Shown here: piece after piece, positions 16,822 through 26,286 of the stretch
Layout: each line of letters opens with the position of its first letter
Position numbering within the stretch: the stretch's first letter is position 1
Source of the DNA: Tenebrionibacter intestinalis
GTDB taxonomy: Bacteria; Pseudomonadota; Gammaproteobacteria; Enterobacterales; Enterobacteriaceae
Assembly: GCF_016632365.1 (NCBI RefSeq)
Contig: NZ_JAEPBH010000012.1
Location: 312 to 64,311 of the forward strand
DNA: 64,000 nucleotides
Direction: 5' to 3'
Notes under the pieces: model-generated
Database searches by the model: none
What the model was told of the DNA's origin: nothing
What the model saw: only the letters and a program-made list of their open reading frames with translations
Made by a program: the position numbers and the translations under genes

Positions 16822-17742
16822 ATGAGCCACTACGCGATTAGCTGGAGCGGAGTCTTTCCGGCGGTTACGACCCAGTTTCGCAGCGATTACAGCCTGGATT
16901 TGGATGCCACTCACGCGGTGATGAAGAACCTGGCGCAGGATGGCGTTTCCGGCCTGGTGGTGTGCGGCAGCGTAGGAGAAAACACCTCCCTGAGCACCGA
17001 AGAAAAAATACAAATTATTGAAGCGGCGAAAGACGCCGCCGGGGGAAAGATACCGGTTATTGCTGGCGTGGCGGAATTCACCACTGCTTTTGCCCAGCGA
17101 ATGGCGCGTGAGGCGCAGCGGGTAGGCGTCGATGGCGTGATGGTGATGCCGGCGCTGGTCTATTCGTCAAAACCGCACGAGACGGCGGCCCACTTTCGCC
17201 GCGTGGCGCAGTCCGTCGATCTGCCCATTATGGTTTACAACAACCCGCCAATTTATAAAAACGACGTTACGCCTGCTATCCTGGCGACCCTGGCCGACTG
17301 CGACAACATTGTCTGTTTTAAAGACTCCTCCGGCGATACCCGCCGCTTTACCGACTTACGCAATGCGGTAGGCGATCGCTTCGTGCTGTTTGCCGGGCTG
17401 GATGACGTTGTGGTTGAGAGCGTCGCGATGGGGGCCCAGGGCTGGATATCCGGGATGTCCAACGCCTTTCCGCGTGAAGGCGAAACGCTATTCCGGCTGG
17501 CGAAGCAGCAACGCTTTGAGGAAGCGATGGCGTTGTATCGCTGGTTTATGCCGCTGCTACACCTCGACGCGCGTCCGGATCTGGTGCAGTGCATCAAACT
17601 GTGCGAGGCGCTGCTGGGGCGCGGCAGTGAAATTACCCGTCCGCCGCGCCTGGCGCTGGAGGGCGACGATCGTCGTCACGTGGAGCAAATCGTTCGCCAG
17701 GCGCTGGACAGCCGCCCGGCGTTGCCGGATGTCGGTCTGTAA
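16822..17742 (+). CDS. 1-pyrroline-4-hydroxy-2-carboxylate deaminase (DapA/NAL family)
   Basis: 306 residues from ATG 16822, preceded by AAGGAG; the frame continues upstream without similarity. It is a (beta/alpha)8 barrel of the dihydrodipicolinate synthase family: GSVGENTSLSTEE is the substrate-binding loop, the tyrosine of VYNNPP is the general acid/base, and the lysine of CFKDSSGD forms the Schiff base. In this cluster the expected reaction is deamination and dehydration of Delta1-pyrroline-4-hydroxy-2-carboxylate to alpha-ketoglutarate semialdehyde. The aldehyde dehydrogenase that takes this product follows 12 bp later. Confidence 0.87.
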   Translation: MSHYAISWSGVFPAVTTQFRSDYSLDLDATHAVMKNLAQDGVSGLVVCGSVGENTSLSTEEKIQIIEAAKDAAGGKIPVIAGVAEFTTAFAQRMAREAQRVGVDGVMVMPALVYSSKPHETAAHFRRVAQSVDLPIMVYNNPPIYKNDVTPAILATLADCDNIVCFKDSSGDTRRFTDLRNAVGDRFVLFAGLDDVVVESVAMGAQGWISGMSNAFPREGETLFRLAKQQRFEEAMALYRWFMPLLHLDARPDLVQCIKLCEALLGRGSEITRPPRLALEGDDRRHVEQIVRQALDSRPALPDVGL

Positions 17743-17754
17743 GAGGAGGTGACC

Positions 17755-19341
17755 ATGCTTAACCTGACCGGACAGCAGTTTATCGGCGCGGAGCGTACCG
17801 GCAGCGGCGAAGCGTCGCTACTTAGCCTGCGGGCAGTGGACGGCAAGCCCACAGGCTGGCGCTTTTATGCCGCAACCCCGAGCGAGGCGGATGCCGCCGC
17901 CTGCGCCGCGCAGGCGGCCTTCGCTGACTACGGGCAAACCTCGCCGCAGGCACGCGCCCTGTTTCTGGCGGCGATAGCCGATGAGCTGGACGCCCTGGGG
18001 GACGATTTTTTTGATATTGCGCACCAGGAGACGGCCCTGCCGCTGGCGCGGCTAAAAGGGGAGCGGGCGCGCACCAGCGGGCAGATGCGCCTTTTTGCCG
18101 ACATGTTGCAACGCGGTGACGCCTTCATACCGCGTATCGATACGGCGCTTGCCGACAGAACGCCGCTGCCGCGCCCGGATTTGCGTCAGTATCGGGTTGC
18201 GCTGGGGCCTGTCGCGGTCTTTGGCGCCAGCAATTTTCCGCTGGCGTTTTCTACCGCCGGCGGCGATACCGCCGCAGCGCTGGCGGCTGGTTGCCCGGTC
18301 GTGTTTAAAGCTCATGAAGGGCATATGGCGACCGCAGAGCTAACCGCAGGCGCAATCGTGCAGGCGGCGGCGCGTACCGGTATGCCGCCGGGCGTCTTTA
18401 ATCTGATTTTTGGTGGGCATATCGGCGCGCGCCTGGTGCAGCATCCCGCCATTCAGGCTGTGGGGTTTACCGGCTCGCTGCGCGGCGGCAGCGCGCTGAT
18501 TAAGCTTGCGCAACAGCGGACGCAGCCCATTCCTGTCTTTGCTGAAATGTCTGCGGTGAACCCGCTGGTGATACTGCCGCACGCGCTGGCCGCGCGCGGC
18601 GCGCAGATAGTTCAGGATCTGGTGGCCTCCTTTACGCTGGGTTGCGGGCAGTTTTGTACAAAACCGGGGCTGATTGTGGCGATACGCAGCCCTACAACGT
18701 CGGATTTTCTGAGCCGACTGTGCGAGGCGGTTAGCCAGAGCGCGCCTCAGACCATGCTGAACCCGGCGGCGCTTGCGGGCTATCAACAGGGCGTGGCCCG
18801 GCGCGAGGCGCATACCGGCCTGACGCCGCTGGCGCAGGGGCGCTGCGCGCCAGAGCAGGCCAGCGCCCGGCTATGGCGGGCCGCGCCCGAGGCCTGGCTG
18901 GCAAAGGATGAACTGCTGCATGAAGAACTGTTCGGTCCGTCGGCGCTGGTGCTGGAAGCCGATGATGAACAACATCTGCTCGCCCTGCTTGCCGCGCTAC
19001 AGGGGCAGCTTACGGCTACGCTGCATGCTGACGAGGCTGATACGCCGCTGGCGCGTCGGCTGTTGCCGCTGCTCGGCGACAGGGCCGGTCGGCTGTTGTT
19101 TAACGGTTATCCCACCGGGGTGGAAGTTTGCGACGCCATCGTACACGGCGGCCCCTGGCCTGCAACCTCCGATGTGCGTACCTCATCGGTGGGCACGCTG
19201 GCTATCGATCGCTTCCTGCGCCCGGTTTGTTTGCAAAACGCGCCGGCGGCGCTGCTGCCGCCTGCGTTGCAGGACAGTAATCCCCTCAATCTGCTGCGGC
19301 GGGTTAACGGCACGCTGACGCGCAGTCCTGTGCAGCCTTAA
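17755..19341 (+). CDS. Alpha-ketoglutarate semialdehyde dehydrogenase (NADP-type aldehyde dehydrogenase)
   Basis: 528 residues from ATG 17755, which has an AGGAGG site 5 bp upstream; a GTG at 17749 would overlap that site. The aldehyde dehydrogenase landmarks are the general-base glutamate in PVFAEMSAVNP and the nucleophilic cysteine in GCGQFCTKPG, with nucleotide contacts around GPVAVFGASNFPLAFS. The length and the ASNFPLAFS motif fit the KGSADH type found in hydroxyproline and sugar-acid pathways rather than succinate-semialdehyde dehydrogenases. It oxidises the DapA-like product to alpha-ketoglutarate, the exit to the TCA cycle. Confidence 0.88.
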   Translation: MLNLTGQQFIGAERTGSGEASLLSLRAVDGKPTGWRFYAATPSEADAAACAAQAAFADYGQTSPQARALFLAAIADELDALGDDFFDIAHQETALPLARLKGERARTSGQMRLFADMLQRGDAFIPRIDTALADRTPLPRPDLRQYRVALGPVAVFGASNFPLAFSTAGGDTAAALAAGCPVVFKAHEGHMATAELTAGAIVQAAARTGMPPGVFNLIFGGHIGARLVQHPAIQAVGFTGSLRGGSALIKLAQQRTQPIPVFAEMSAVNPLVILPHALAARGAQIVQDLVASFTLGCGQFCTKPGLIVAIRSPTTSDFLSRLCEAVSQSAPQTMLNPAALAGYQQGVARREAHTGLTPLAQGRCAPEQASARLWRAAPEAWLAKDELLHEELFGPSALVLEADDEQHLLALLAALQGQLTATLHADEADTPLARRLLPLLGDRAGRLLFNGYPTGVEVCDAIVHGGPWPATSDVRTSSVGTLAIDRFLRPVCLQNAPAALLPPALQDSNPLNLLRRVNGTLTRSPVQP

Positions 19342-19359
19342 CCAAAAGGCGGAACCCTT

Positions 19360-20961
19360 ATGACCCTTCACACAACCGATACCCGCGTTGCGCCTGCCGC
19401 ATCGCCCGGGAAATTTAAAAAACAGCTAACGCTTACCGATCTGACCTTTATCGGCCTCGGAGCTATCTTCGGATCCGGCTGGCTGTTTGCCGCCAGCCAC
19501 GTAGCGAGCATTGCCGGCCCGGCCGGCATCGCCTCCTGGCTGATTGGCGGTTTCGCCGTGCTGCTGTTGGGAATTGTTTATTGCGAACTGGGGGCGGCGC
19601 TGCCGCGAGCGGGCGGCATTATCCGCTATCCGGTTTTTTCGCATGGCGCGCTGATGGGCTATTTGCTGGGTTTTATTACGCTTATCGCCTTCTCCAGCCT
19701 GATATCCATAGAAATTGTGGCCGCGCGGCAGTATGCCGCGGCCTGGTTTCCTTCGCTAAGCAAGCCAGGCTCTGGCGACCCCACGCTGCTGGGGTGGAGC
19801 GTGCAGTTTATTTTGCTGTGCGTGTTCTTTGCCCTGAACTACTACAGCGTGAAAACCTTCGCCCGTTCTAACAATATCATTAGCGTGCTGAAGTTTCTGG
19901 TGCCGCTGGCGGTGGTGGTGACGCTGTTTGCCTTTTTCCGGCCGGAAAACCTCACGGCGCAAGGCGTTGCGCCGTTCGGGGCGGCGGGGGTGGAGGCGGC
20001 GATTAGCGCTGGCGGCATTATTTTCGCCTACCTGGGGCTGACGCCGATTATCTCAGTGGCAAGCGAGGCGCAGCGGCCCCAGCGCACCATTCCGGTAGCG
20101 CTGATCCTCTCGGTCGTGCTCTCCACTATCATCTATGTGCTGCTGCAACTGGCCTTTATTGGCAGCATACCCGGCGAGCTGTTAAACGGCGGCTGGGGGG
20201 ATATCAGCCGCCAGTTTTCGCTGCCGTATCGTGATATCGCCATGACGCTGGGGCTGGGCTGGCTGGCCTTTATGGTGGTGTGCGACGCCGTGGTGTCTCC
20301 GGGAGGTACCGGCAATATTTATATGAACGCCACGCCGCGGGTCGTTTACGGCTGGGCGAAGACGGGGACCTTTTATAAAATTTTTACCCGTATCGACGGC
20401 CAGTCCGGCATTCCCCGCCCGGCGCTGTGGTTGACTTTTGGGCTGTCGGTATTCTGGACGTTGCCGTTTCCCTCCTGGGAGCGGCTTATCAGCGTGGTGT
20501 CGGCGGCGCTGGTGCTGAGCTATGCGATAGCGCCGGTGACGGCCGGCGGGCTGCGTCGTAACGCGCCGGCGCTGGCGCGGCCGTTTCGGGTGCGCGGTTT
20601 TGCGATTATCGGGCCGCTGTCGTTTATGATTTCGGCGCTGATTGTTTACTGGTCGGGGTGGGCCACGCTCTGTTGGCTGCTGGGATTGCAGATCCTGATG
20701 TTCGTTATCTATGTGCTGTGCCGTAAGCGGGTGCCGACTGAGGCCGTCAGCCTGCGCCAGCAAGTGAGGTCGTCGCTGTGGCTTATCGCTTTTTACGCGC
20801 TGATTATGCTGGCCTCCTGGCTGGGCAGCTTTGGCGGCATCGGCGTGCTGGGACACCCCTGGGATACGATTGTCGTGGCAGCGATGTCGCTGGCTATTTA
20901 CTATTGGGGCGTACATTCCTGCCTGCCCTGCGCCAGCTTTGGCGAGGACGAAGAAGAGTAA
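19360..20961 (+). CDS. APC-superfamily amino acid permease, probable hydroxyproline importer
   Basis: 533 residues, with about 12-14 hydrophobic segments. The APC signature TFIGLGAIFGSGWLFAA lies in the first segment, and AYLGLTPIISVASEAQRPQRTIP forms the conserved central motif. It is a cation- or proton-coupled importer of the inner membrane. It lies 18 bp after the aldehyde dehydrogenase gene within the plus-strand operon, which makes hydroxyproline or proline the likely substrate; the sequence itself does not fix the substrate. Confidence 0.82.
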   Translation: MTLHTTDTRVAPAASPGKFKKQLTLTDLTFIGLGAIFGSGWLFAASHVASIAGPAGIASWLIGGFAVLLLGIVYCELGAALPRAGGIIRYPVFSHGALMGYLLGFITLIAFSSLISIEIVAARQYAAAWFPSLSKPGSGDPTLLGWSVQFILLCVFFALNYYSVKTFARSNNIISVLKFLVPLAVVVTLFAFFRPENLTAQGVAPFGAAGVEAAISAGGIIFAYLGLTPIISVASEAQRPQRTIPVALILSVVLSTIIYVLLQLAFIGSIPGELLNGGWGDISRQFSLPYRDIAMTLGLGWLAFMVVCDAVVSPGGTGNIYMNATPRVVYGWAKTGTFYKIFTRIDGQSGIPRPALWLTFGLSVFWTLPFPSWERLISVVSAALVLSYAIAPVTAGGLRRNAPALARPFRVRGFAIIGPLSFMISALIVYWSGWATLCWLLGLQILMFVIYVLCRKRVPTEAVSLRQQVRSSLWLIAFYALIMLASWLGSFGGIGVLGHPWDTIVVAAMSLAIYYWGVHSCLPCASFGEDEEE

Positions 20962-20973
20962 TAAAGGAGCAAG

Positions 20974-21981
20974 ATGGAACAGATAACCCTGACCCTTGAT
21001 GCCGCCTACGATCTGGCGTTTGGGGTGCTGCGTCGCAATGGTTTTAGCGAAGCGCACGCCGCGGCGGTGGCCCGTAATACCGTAAACGGCGAGCGCGACG
21101 GCTGCGCTTCCCACGGCCTGTACCGTATCCCGGGCTGCGTACGGACGCTGCGTGCGGGCAAGGTTTCGCCCGATGCGCTGCCAACCGTGCAGGACACGGC
21201 GCCAGCGTTGGTTAAAGCGGATGCCGCCGGGGCTTTCTCGCTGCTGGCGTGGGAAAAAGCGCTGCCCTTGCTGGCGGCGAAGACGCGCCAGTGCGGTATC
21301 GCCGCGCTGGCGATTAATCGCTGCGTGCACTTTTCCGCATTGTGGGCCGATATCGAACCGCTGACGGAGCAGGGGCTGGTGGCGTTGGCCTGTACCCCAA
21401 GCCATGCCTGGGTGGCGCCGGCTGGCGGCGCCACGCCGCTGTTTGGCACCAATCCGCTGGCCTTCGGCTGGCCGAGAGCGGGCAAAGCGCCGTTTATTTT
21501 CGATATGGCGACAAGCGCGGCGGCGCGTGGCGAAATAGAGTTGCGCCGACGCGCCGGGAAACCGGCGCCGCCTGGCTGGGGGCTGGACAGCGAAGGGCGG
21601 GAAACGACCGATCCGGCGCAGATTCTGGCAGGGGCCATGCTGCCGTTCGGCGGCCATAAGGGATCGGCGCTGGCGGCGATGGTGGAACTGATTGCCGGCC
21701 CGCTGATTGGTGATATGACAAGCCAGGAGTCGCTGGATTTTGACGCCGGCGCCGGCGGGCTGCCTTACGGCGGCGAACTGATTATCGCTATGGACCCCCG
21801 GCGCTTTTTGGGCGATGACGCAGATGTTCATCTGGCCAGAGGCGAGGCGATGTTTAGCGCTATGGCAGCTCAGGGCGCGCGCATTCCCGGCGAACGCCGC
21901 CACCGCGCGCGAGCGCGCAGCGAAGCTGAAGGGGTGACGATACCGTCCGCGCTTTATCAGGAGATGACGGCGCTGGGGTGA
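20974..21981 (+). CDS. Delta1-pyrroline-2-carboxylate / piperideine-2-carboxylate reductase-like oxidoreductase (Ldh2/MDH2 family)
   Basis: 335 residues of the malate/L-lactate dehydrogenase 2 fold. GERDGCASHGLYRIP holds the conserved catalytic histidine, followed by GGATPLFGTNPLAFGWP and LPFGGHKGSALAAMVEL, the NADPH-binding landmarks. Members in Pseudomonas (DpkA, LhpD/LhpI type) reduce cyclic imino acids to L-proline or L-pipecolate. In this operon it may salvage Delta1-pyrroline-2-carboxylate from 3-hydroxyproline or D-proline oxidation. It is the last gene of the plus-strand operon, 12 bp after the permease. A ureidoglycolate- or malate-type activity is a weaker alternative. Confidence 0.8.
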   Translation: MEQITLTLDAAYDLAFGVLRRNGFSEAHAAAVARNTVNGERDGCASHGLYRIPGCVRTLRAGKVSPDALPTVQDTAPALVKADAAGAFSLLAWEKALPLLAAKTRQCGIAALAINRCVHFSALWADIEPLTEQGLVALACTPSHAWVAPAGGATPLFGTNPLAFGWPRAGKAPFIFDMATSAAARGEIELRRRAGKPAPPGWGLDSEGRETTDPAQILAGAMLPFGGHKGSALAAMVELIAGPLIGDMTSQESLDFDAGAGGLPYGGELIIAMDPRRFLGDDADVHLARGEAMFSAMAAQGARIPGERRHRARARSEAEGVTIPSALYQEMTALG

Positions 21982-22303
21982 TGCAAAAAACAGCGCCTGA
22001 CTGTTGCCGGGCGCCTGTAAAGCGCCAGGCGTGAAGCCGGGCTTAAGCATTCCCTGCGCAACTGCATTACGAATATAAAAAGCGATGCCGCGCAGCGCCG
22101 GTAACGGCGGTGGAATGCAGCGGCCTCGCAAAAACGGAAAGCGCGCTACCGTTACGATGTGCTGGAGGCGTACGTATAAACCCTGACGGGGAACGGCGGA
22201 CGGGAAAAGGCGCGCGTTTGTGGAACGCAGGCTGCGGCTGTATGGCGAGCGGCGTTCCCGCACGGCATGCCGGATACCGCTGCGCTGTGCGTATTATATG
22301 GGG
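21982..22303. other. Spacer between the hydroxyproline operon and lysR
   Basis: About 320 bp with no recognisable gene. A CGCCTG/CAGGCG hairpin near 22010-22032 may end the operon. Frames crossing this spacer are GC-driven chance frames. Confidence 0.4.
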
Positions 22304-23248
22304 TTAGCCTGGGCGGCTTGCCGTCAGCGACGCCAGCGCATTGCTGTAATACGCAGCGCCTGCGCTCAAATGAGCGCAAAAAGCGTCAGTCAGCGCCGAT
22401 GCCGGGCGATGCAGCGGGCGAATAAGGCTAATGGTGAACGGCACTGAAACGCTAAAGCGCCGCACCACTATGCCGCTTGCCGCGTAGTCCAGCGCGGTGA
22501 GCGGATTGACCACTGAAATCCCGACGCCTGCGCGCACCATAGCGCACACTGAGGCGGCGCTGTGGGTTTCAACCGCCATACGGCGACGTACCCCGTGCTC
22601 CTGAAACAGTGAGTCCAGCAACTGGCGGTAGCTGTCAGTGCGGGACAGGCTGATATAATTTTCACCGCAAAAATCCTGCGGCGTCAGCTCTGCCCGTGCC
22701 GCCAGGCGGTGATCGGCGGGCAGCACGCAGACTTCGTTGAGCGCCAGCAGTGCGATGCGCTCGGTGCCTGCGGGGGTGGAAGGCGTTTCTGTCAGCCCCA
22801 GGTCGTGGCGCTGGGCGCAGAGCCACTCTTCCAGCAGGGGGGACTCCTGCGGCACGATATTCAGGCTGACTTCCGGGTAGCGTGCCAGAAAAGGTTGCGT
22901 CAGGCGCGGTAGAAAAGACTGGGAAAATACCGGCAGACAGGCGACAGACAGTTCGCCCTGGCGAAATTCGCGCAGGTTTTGCGCAGCATCAAGGATGCGA
23001 TCCAGTCCGTACCATGAGCGCTGCACCTCCTCAAACAGGCGCAGCCCCTGTACGGTGGGATGAAGGCGCCCGCGCGCGCGCTCAAACAACCTGAGTCCGA
23101 TAATTTTTTCAAAGCGCGCCAGCTCGCGGCTGACCGTTGGCTGCGATGTGCGCAGCAGGGCGGCGGCTTGCGTAAGGCTGCCGGCGGTCATTACCGCATG
23201 AAAAATCTCAATATGGCGCAGATGAATCGCGGGCACGGTTTTCTCCAT
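22304..23248 (-). CDS. lysR: Transcriptional activator of lysA
   Basis: LysR, the founder of its regulator family, activates lysA when diaminopimelate is present and lysine is low. 314 residues, against 311 in E. coli. The helix-turn-helix LRHIEIFHAVMTAGSLTQAAALLRTSQPTVSRELARFEK is nearly that of E. coli LysR. The core (GENYISLSRTDSYRQLLD, MVRAGVGISVVNPLTALDYAASG) is likewise highly conserved; the last about 25 residues differ. It is divergent from lysA across about 200 bp that must contain both promoters and the LysR site. Here it borders the hydroxyproline cluster instead of ygeA as in E. coli. Confidence 0.95.
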   Translation of the reverse strand: MEKTVPAIHLRHIEIFHAVMTAGSLTQAAALLRTSQPTVSRELARFEKIIGLRLFERARGRLHPTVQGLRLFEEVQRSWYGLDRILDAAQNLREFRQGELSVACLPVFSQSFLPRLTQPFLARYPEVSLNIVPQESPLLEEWLCAQRHDLGLTETPSTPAGTERIALLALNEVCVLPADHRLAARAELTPQDFCGENYISLSRTDSYRQLLDSLFQEHGVRRRMAVETHSAASVCAMVRAGVGISVVNPLTALDYAASGIVVRRFSVSVPFTISLIRPLHRPASALTDAFCAHLSAGAAYYSNALASLTASRPG

Positions 23249-23451
23249 TGAAGGGGCATACCTGGTTTGACAACGCGCCGCTACGGCAGGCTGATGAGCA
23301 GGCCATTTGCGTCAGCGGGCTGCGGATTTATATAAAAGGGCCGTTTACGCCTTAAGCTATATCATTTTTGCATAGCCTTCCGAGAAAACGATATTTTTTA
23401 TCGCCCCCTTTGCTGTGGCTAAATAGCGTTATCATATACAGGGAGATTGCT

Positions 23452-24699
23452 ATGCCACATTCGCTTAACGCTGCTGATACCGCGCTAAACGCGGCCAGGT
23501 TAATGGCGCTGCCGGCCCGCTTTGGCTGCCCGCTGTGGGTGTACGATGCGCAAATTATACGCCGCCAGATTGCGCGCCTGCGCCAGTTTGATGTTATTCG
23601 CTTTGCGCAGAAAGCCTGCTCCAATACCCATATTCTGCGCCTGATGCGTGAGGAAGGCGTAAAGGTGGACTCGGTATCGCTGGGGGAAATTGAGCGTGCC
23701 CTGGCGGCAGGCTATCGGGCGCAGGATATCGTTTTTACCGCTGATTTGATTGATGCGCCAACGCTTGCCCGCGTTAGCGAACTGGGCATTGCGGTTAACG
23801 CCGGATCGGTGGATATGCTGGAGCAACTGGGGGCGGCATCGCCCGGACACGCCGTATGGTTGCGCGTGAACCCAGGCTTTGGGCACGGTCATAGCCAGAA
23901 GACGAATACCGGGGGAGAGAACAGCAAGCACGGTATCTGGCATGGCGATATGCCGCTGGCGCTTGCGGCTATCCAGCGATACGGCCTGAAGCTTACCGGC
24001 ATCCATATGCATATCGGTTCCGGCGTGGATTACGGGCACCTTGAACAGGTATGCGGCGCAATGGTGAATCTGATTATGCAGTTTGGTCAGGATTTGCAGG
24101 CGATTTCAGCCGGGGGCGGTCTGTCTGTCCCTTATCGCGCCGGCGATGAGTCGGTCAATACCGAACACTATTACGGCTTATGGAACGCAGCGCGCGAGAA
24201 AATTGCTCGCCACCTGGGCCACCCTGTGACGCTGGAAATTGAGCCGGGGCGCTTTCTGACGGCCCAGGCAGGAGTGCTGATAGCGCAGGTGCGCAGCGTG
24301 AAAGATATGGGCGCGCGCCATTTTGTGCTGGTTGACGCCGGGTTTAATGATCTGATGCGCCCGGCGATGTACGGAAGCTACCATCATATCTCAGCGCTGG
24401 CGGCAGACGGGCGAAAGCTGGATACGGCACAGCGAGAGTGTGTGGTTGCCGGGCCGCTTTGCGAATCGGGCGATGTATTTACGCAGCTTGAGGGCGGTAC
24501 GGTAGAAACGCGCATGCTGCCTGAGGTGCGCGTTGGCGATTATCTGATAATTCATGATACCGGCGCTTACGGCGCGTCAATGTCATCTAATTACAACAGC
24601 CGACCGCTGCTTGCGGAAGTGCTGCTTGACGGTGACGAAACGCGCCTTATTCGCCGCCGCCAGACCATTGAAGAGCTTCTGGCGCTGGAAAGCCTGTAG
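23452..24699 (+). CDS. lysA: Diaminopimelate decarboxylase
   Basis: PLP enzyme that converts meso-diaminopimelate to L-lysine, the last step of lysine synthesis. 415 residues from ATG 23452, which follows an AGGGAG site and matches the E. coli start (MPHSL). The PLP lysine is Lys54 in RFAQKACSN; the glycine-rich phosphate-binding loop (HMHIGSGVDY, ISAGGGLSVPY) and CESGDVF with the active-site cysteine are intact. It is divergent from lysR. Its stop codon lies 1 bp from the stop of the convergent galR gene, leaving no room for a separate terminator. Confidence 0.97.
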   Translation: MPHSLNAADTALNAARLMALPARFGCPLWVYDAQIIRRQIARLRQFDVIRFAQKACSNTHILRLMREEGVKVDSVSLGEIERALAAGYRAQDIVFTADLIDAPTLARVSELGIAVNAGSVDMLEQLGAASPGHAVWLRVNPGFGHGHSQKTNTGGENSKHGIWHGDMPLALAAIQRYGLKLTGIHMHIGSGVDYGHLEQVCGAMVNLIMQFGQDLQAISAGGGLSVPYRAGDESVNTEHYYGLWNAAREKIARHLGHPVTLEIEPGRFLTAQAGVLIAQVRSVKDMGARHFVLVDAGFNDLMRPAMYGSYHHISALAADGRKLDTAQRECVVAGPLCESGDVFTQLEGGTVETRMLPEVRVGDYLIIHDTGAYGASMSSNYNSRPLLAEVLLDGDETRLIRRRQTIEELLALESL

Positions 24700-24700
24700 G

Positions 24701-25729
24701 CTAGCTGCCTGACGCGGCGTTATTTTCCTGCGCCGGCGCGGCAACGGACTGGCGACGCACAAGCGTTGGCGTAAAAAGATGCGTCGCCGTCGGCGGCGCT
24801 CTGTTTTGCGCTAATGCCAGCGCCAGTTCGGCGGCCTGCGTGGCCATTGTCATCACTGGATAGCGCACTGTTGTCAGGCGTGGGCGCACGTAGCGCGATA
24901 CCAGAACGTCGTCAAAGCCAATCAGGGAGAGTTTTTTCGGCACCTCGATGCCGTTATCGTTGAGTACGCCCATTGCGCCTGCCGCCATCGAATCGTTGTA
25001 GCATGCCACGGCGGTGAACGCATTGCCGCGTCCTATCAGCTCAGTCATGGCCTGTTCGCCGCCGCTTTCATCCGGTTCGCCAAAGGCGACCAGCCGTTCG
25101 TCGCGCGGCAGCTTATGCTCCTGTAGCGCATCGTAGTAGCCGCGCAGGCGATCTTCTGCATCCGAAATCGGGTGGTTCGAGCAGAGAAAACCAATACGCG
25201 TATGGCCCATTTGAATCAAATGCCGGGTAGCGAGCCAACCGCCGAGGCGGTCATCCAGCGCCACGCAGCGGTGTTCGAAACCGGGCAGGCAGCGGTTGAT
25301 CAGCACCATGCCGGGGATTTGCTCCATCAGCCTGGCCAGCATGTCGTCGGGGATCATTTTGGCATGGACCACCAGAGCCGCGCAGCGGTGGCGGATCATC
25401 TGCTCAATGGCCTGGCGCTCTTTTTCTTCATTGTGATAGCCGTTGCCGATAAGCAGAAAATTGCCGGTGCGCCAGGCGACCTGATCCAGCGCTTTTGCCA
25501 TTGCGCCGAAAAAGGGATCGGATACATCGCCCACCACCAGACCGATGGTTTGCGTATTTTGCTGCGCCAGCGCGCGGGCGTTGGCGTTGGGATGATAGTT
25601 AAGTTGCTCCATCGCCTGGCTGACGGCCAGGCGCGAAGCTTCGCTGGCCTTGGGAGAGTGGTTGATAACGCGGGACACGGTGGCGACAGATACGCCAGCG
25701 AGCTGTGCAACATCTTTAATCGTCGCCAT
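24701..25729 (-). CDS. galR: Galactose operon repressor
   Basis: LacI/GalR-family repressor of galactose uptake and metabolism genes, released by D-galactose. 342 residues, compared with 343 in E. coli. The N-terminal helix-turn-helix is ATIKDVAQLAGVSVATVSRV, followed by the hinge helix (NANARALAQQ) and the sugar-binding domain (CYNDSMAAGAMGVLNDNG, LSLIGFDDVLVSRY). A near-consensus GalR operator lies 16 bp upstream of the start, which points to autoregulation. The gal and mgl targets are not in this window. Confidence 0.95.
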   Translation of the reverse strand: MATIKDVAQLAGVSVATVSRVINHSPKASEASRLAVSQAMEQLNYHPNANARALAQQNTQTIGLVVGDVSDPFFGAMAKALDQVAWRTGNFLLIGNGYHNEEKERQAIEQMIRHRCAALVVHAKMIPDDMLARLMEQIPGMVLINRCLPGFEHRCVALDDRLGGWLATRHLIQMGHTRIGFLCSNHPISDAEDRLRGYYDALQEHKLPRDERLVAFGEPDESGGEQAMTELIGRGNAFTAVACYNDSMAAGAMGVLNDNGIEVPKKLSLIGFDDVLVSRYVRPRLTTVRYPVMTMATQAAELALALAQNRAPPTATHLFTPTLVRRQSVAAPAQENNAASGS

Positions 25730-25744
25730 TTATTACCTCGGGTA

Positions 25745-25760
25745 GGGTAAGCGTTTACAT
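25745..25760. promoter_or_regulatory. GalR/GalS operator upstream of galR
   Basis: The 16-bp GGGTAAGCGTTTACAT matches the GalR consensus GTGTAANCGNTTACAC at 12 of 14 defined positions, keeping the central TAA-CG-TTAC core. It is placed in the galR leader. Confidence 0.75.
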
Positions 25761-26286
25761 TGCGTCAGTTTTACGAAAAACTGCCGCTGGTTCAAGAAGA
25801 GAACCGCTATGTTTCAGGAGATGCCGCAGAAAGGAGCGCAGTGAGTGAAAACGTTACCCTCCTGCCTTAACCTTCGGGCGCAGCCGGCGGAAGTTTGGCC
25901 GATATCATGCAGGCTCCCGGCCATTGCGCGCCAGCCTCATCTTTAACCGCCTTAACAGGGCGAGGCTGTAAATAACTGTGTTACACCTATTGAGCTTGTT
26001 CACAACGAAGGCGAAAACGGGAAATGACTCTCTTTGTAAGCTGTCGGCTATGGCTTTCCCGCTATGCTGGCGTCACTCCATGCCTGTCTTAACGTGTAAC
26101 TATTTTTAAAAGGGCCGGTTGGTGCGCTGTTGGGCCGGGTTGCCGGGCCTTTAATGCCGCACGGCGCGCTAAGTTAATAACTGGCTAACTTTCAAAGGCT
26201 TCAGCGCAAATTTTTGCTTACATTTTGCGAAGGGCTGTTGCGATTCAGGGATGGCGAACGATAAGGCCACACGCTACATTTGCTCT
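25761..26286. other. Spacer between galR and omrB, with the omrB promoter at its right end
   Basis: No gene seen. A second Omr copy, present in E. coli, is not found here. At the right end a TACATT -10 element (26275-26280) stands 6 bp before the RNA start. Upstream A/T-rich tracts around 26205-26230 are plausible OmpR sites, but I cannot define them. Confidence 0.5.

Noticed and set aside
20182..22263. 693-codon open frame on the minus strand
   Set aside because: It is antisense to the APC permease and the imino-acid reductase, has a basic, low-complexity composition (Arg, Gln, His, Pro) and no similarity; it is a GC-bias shadow.
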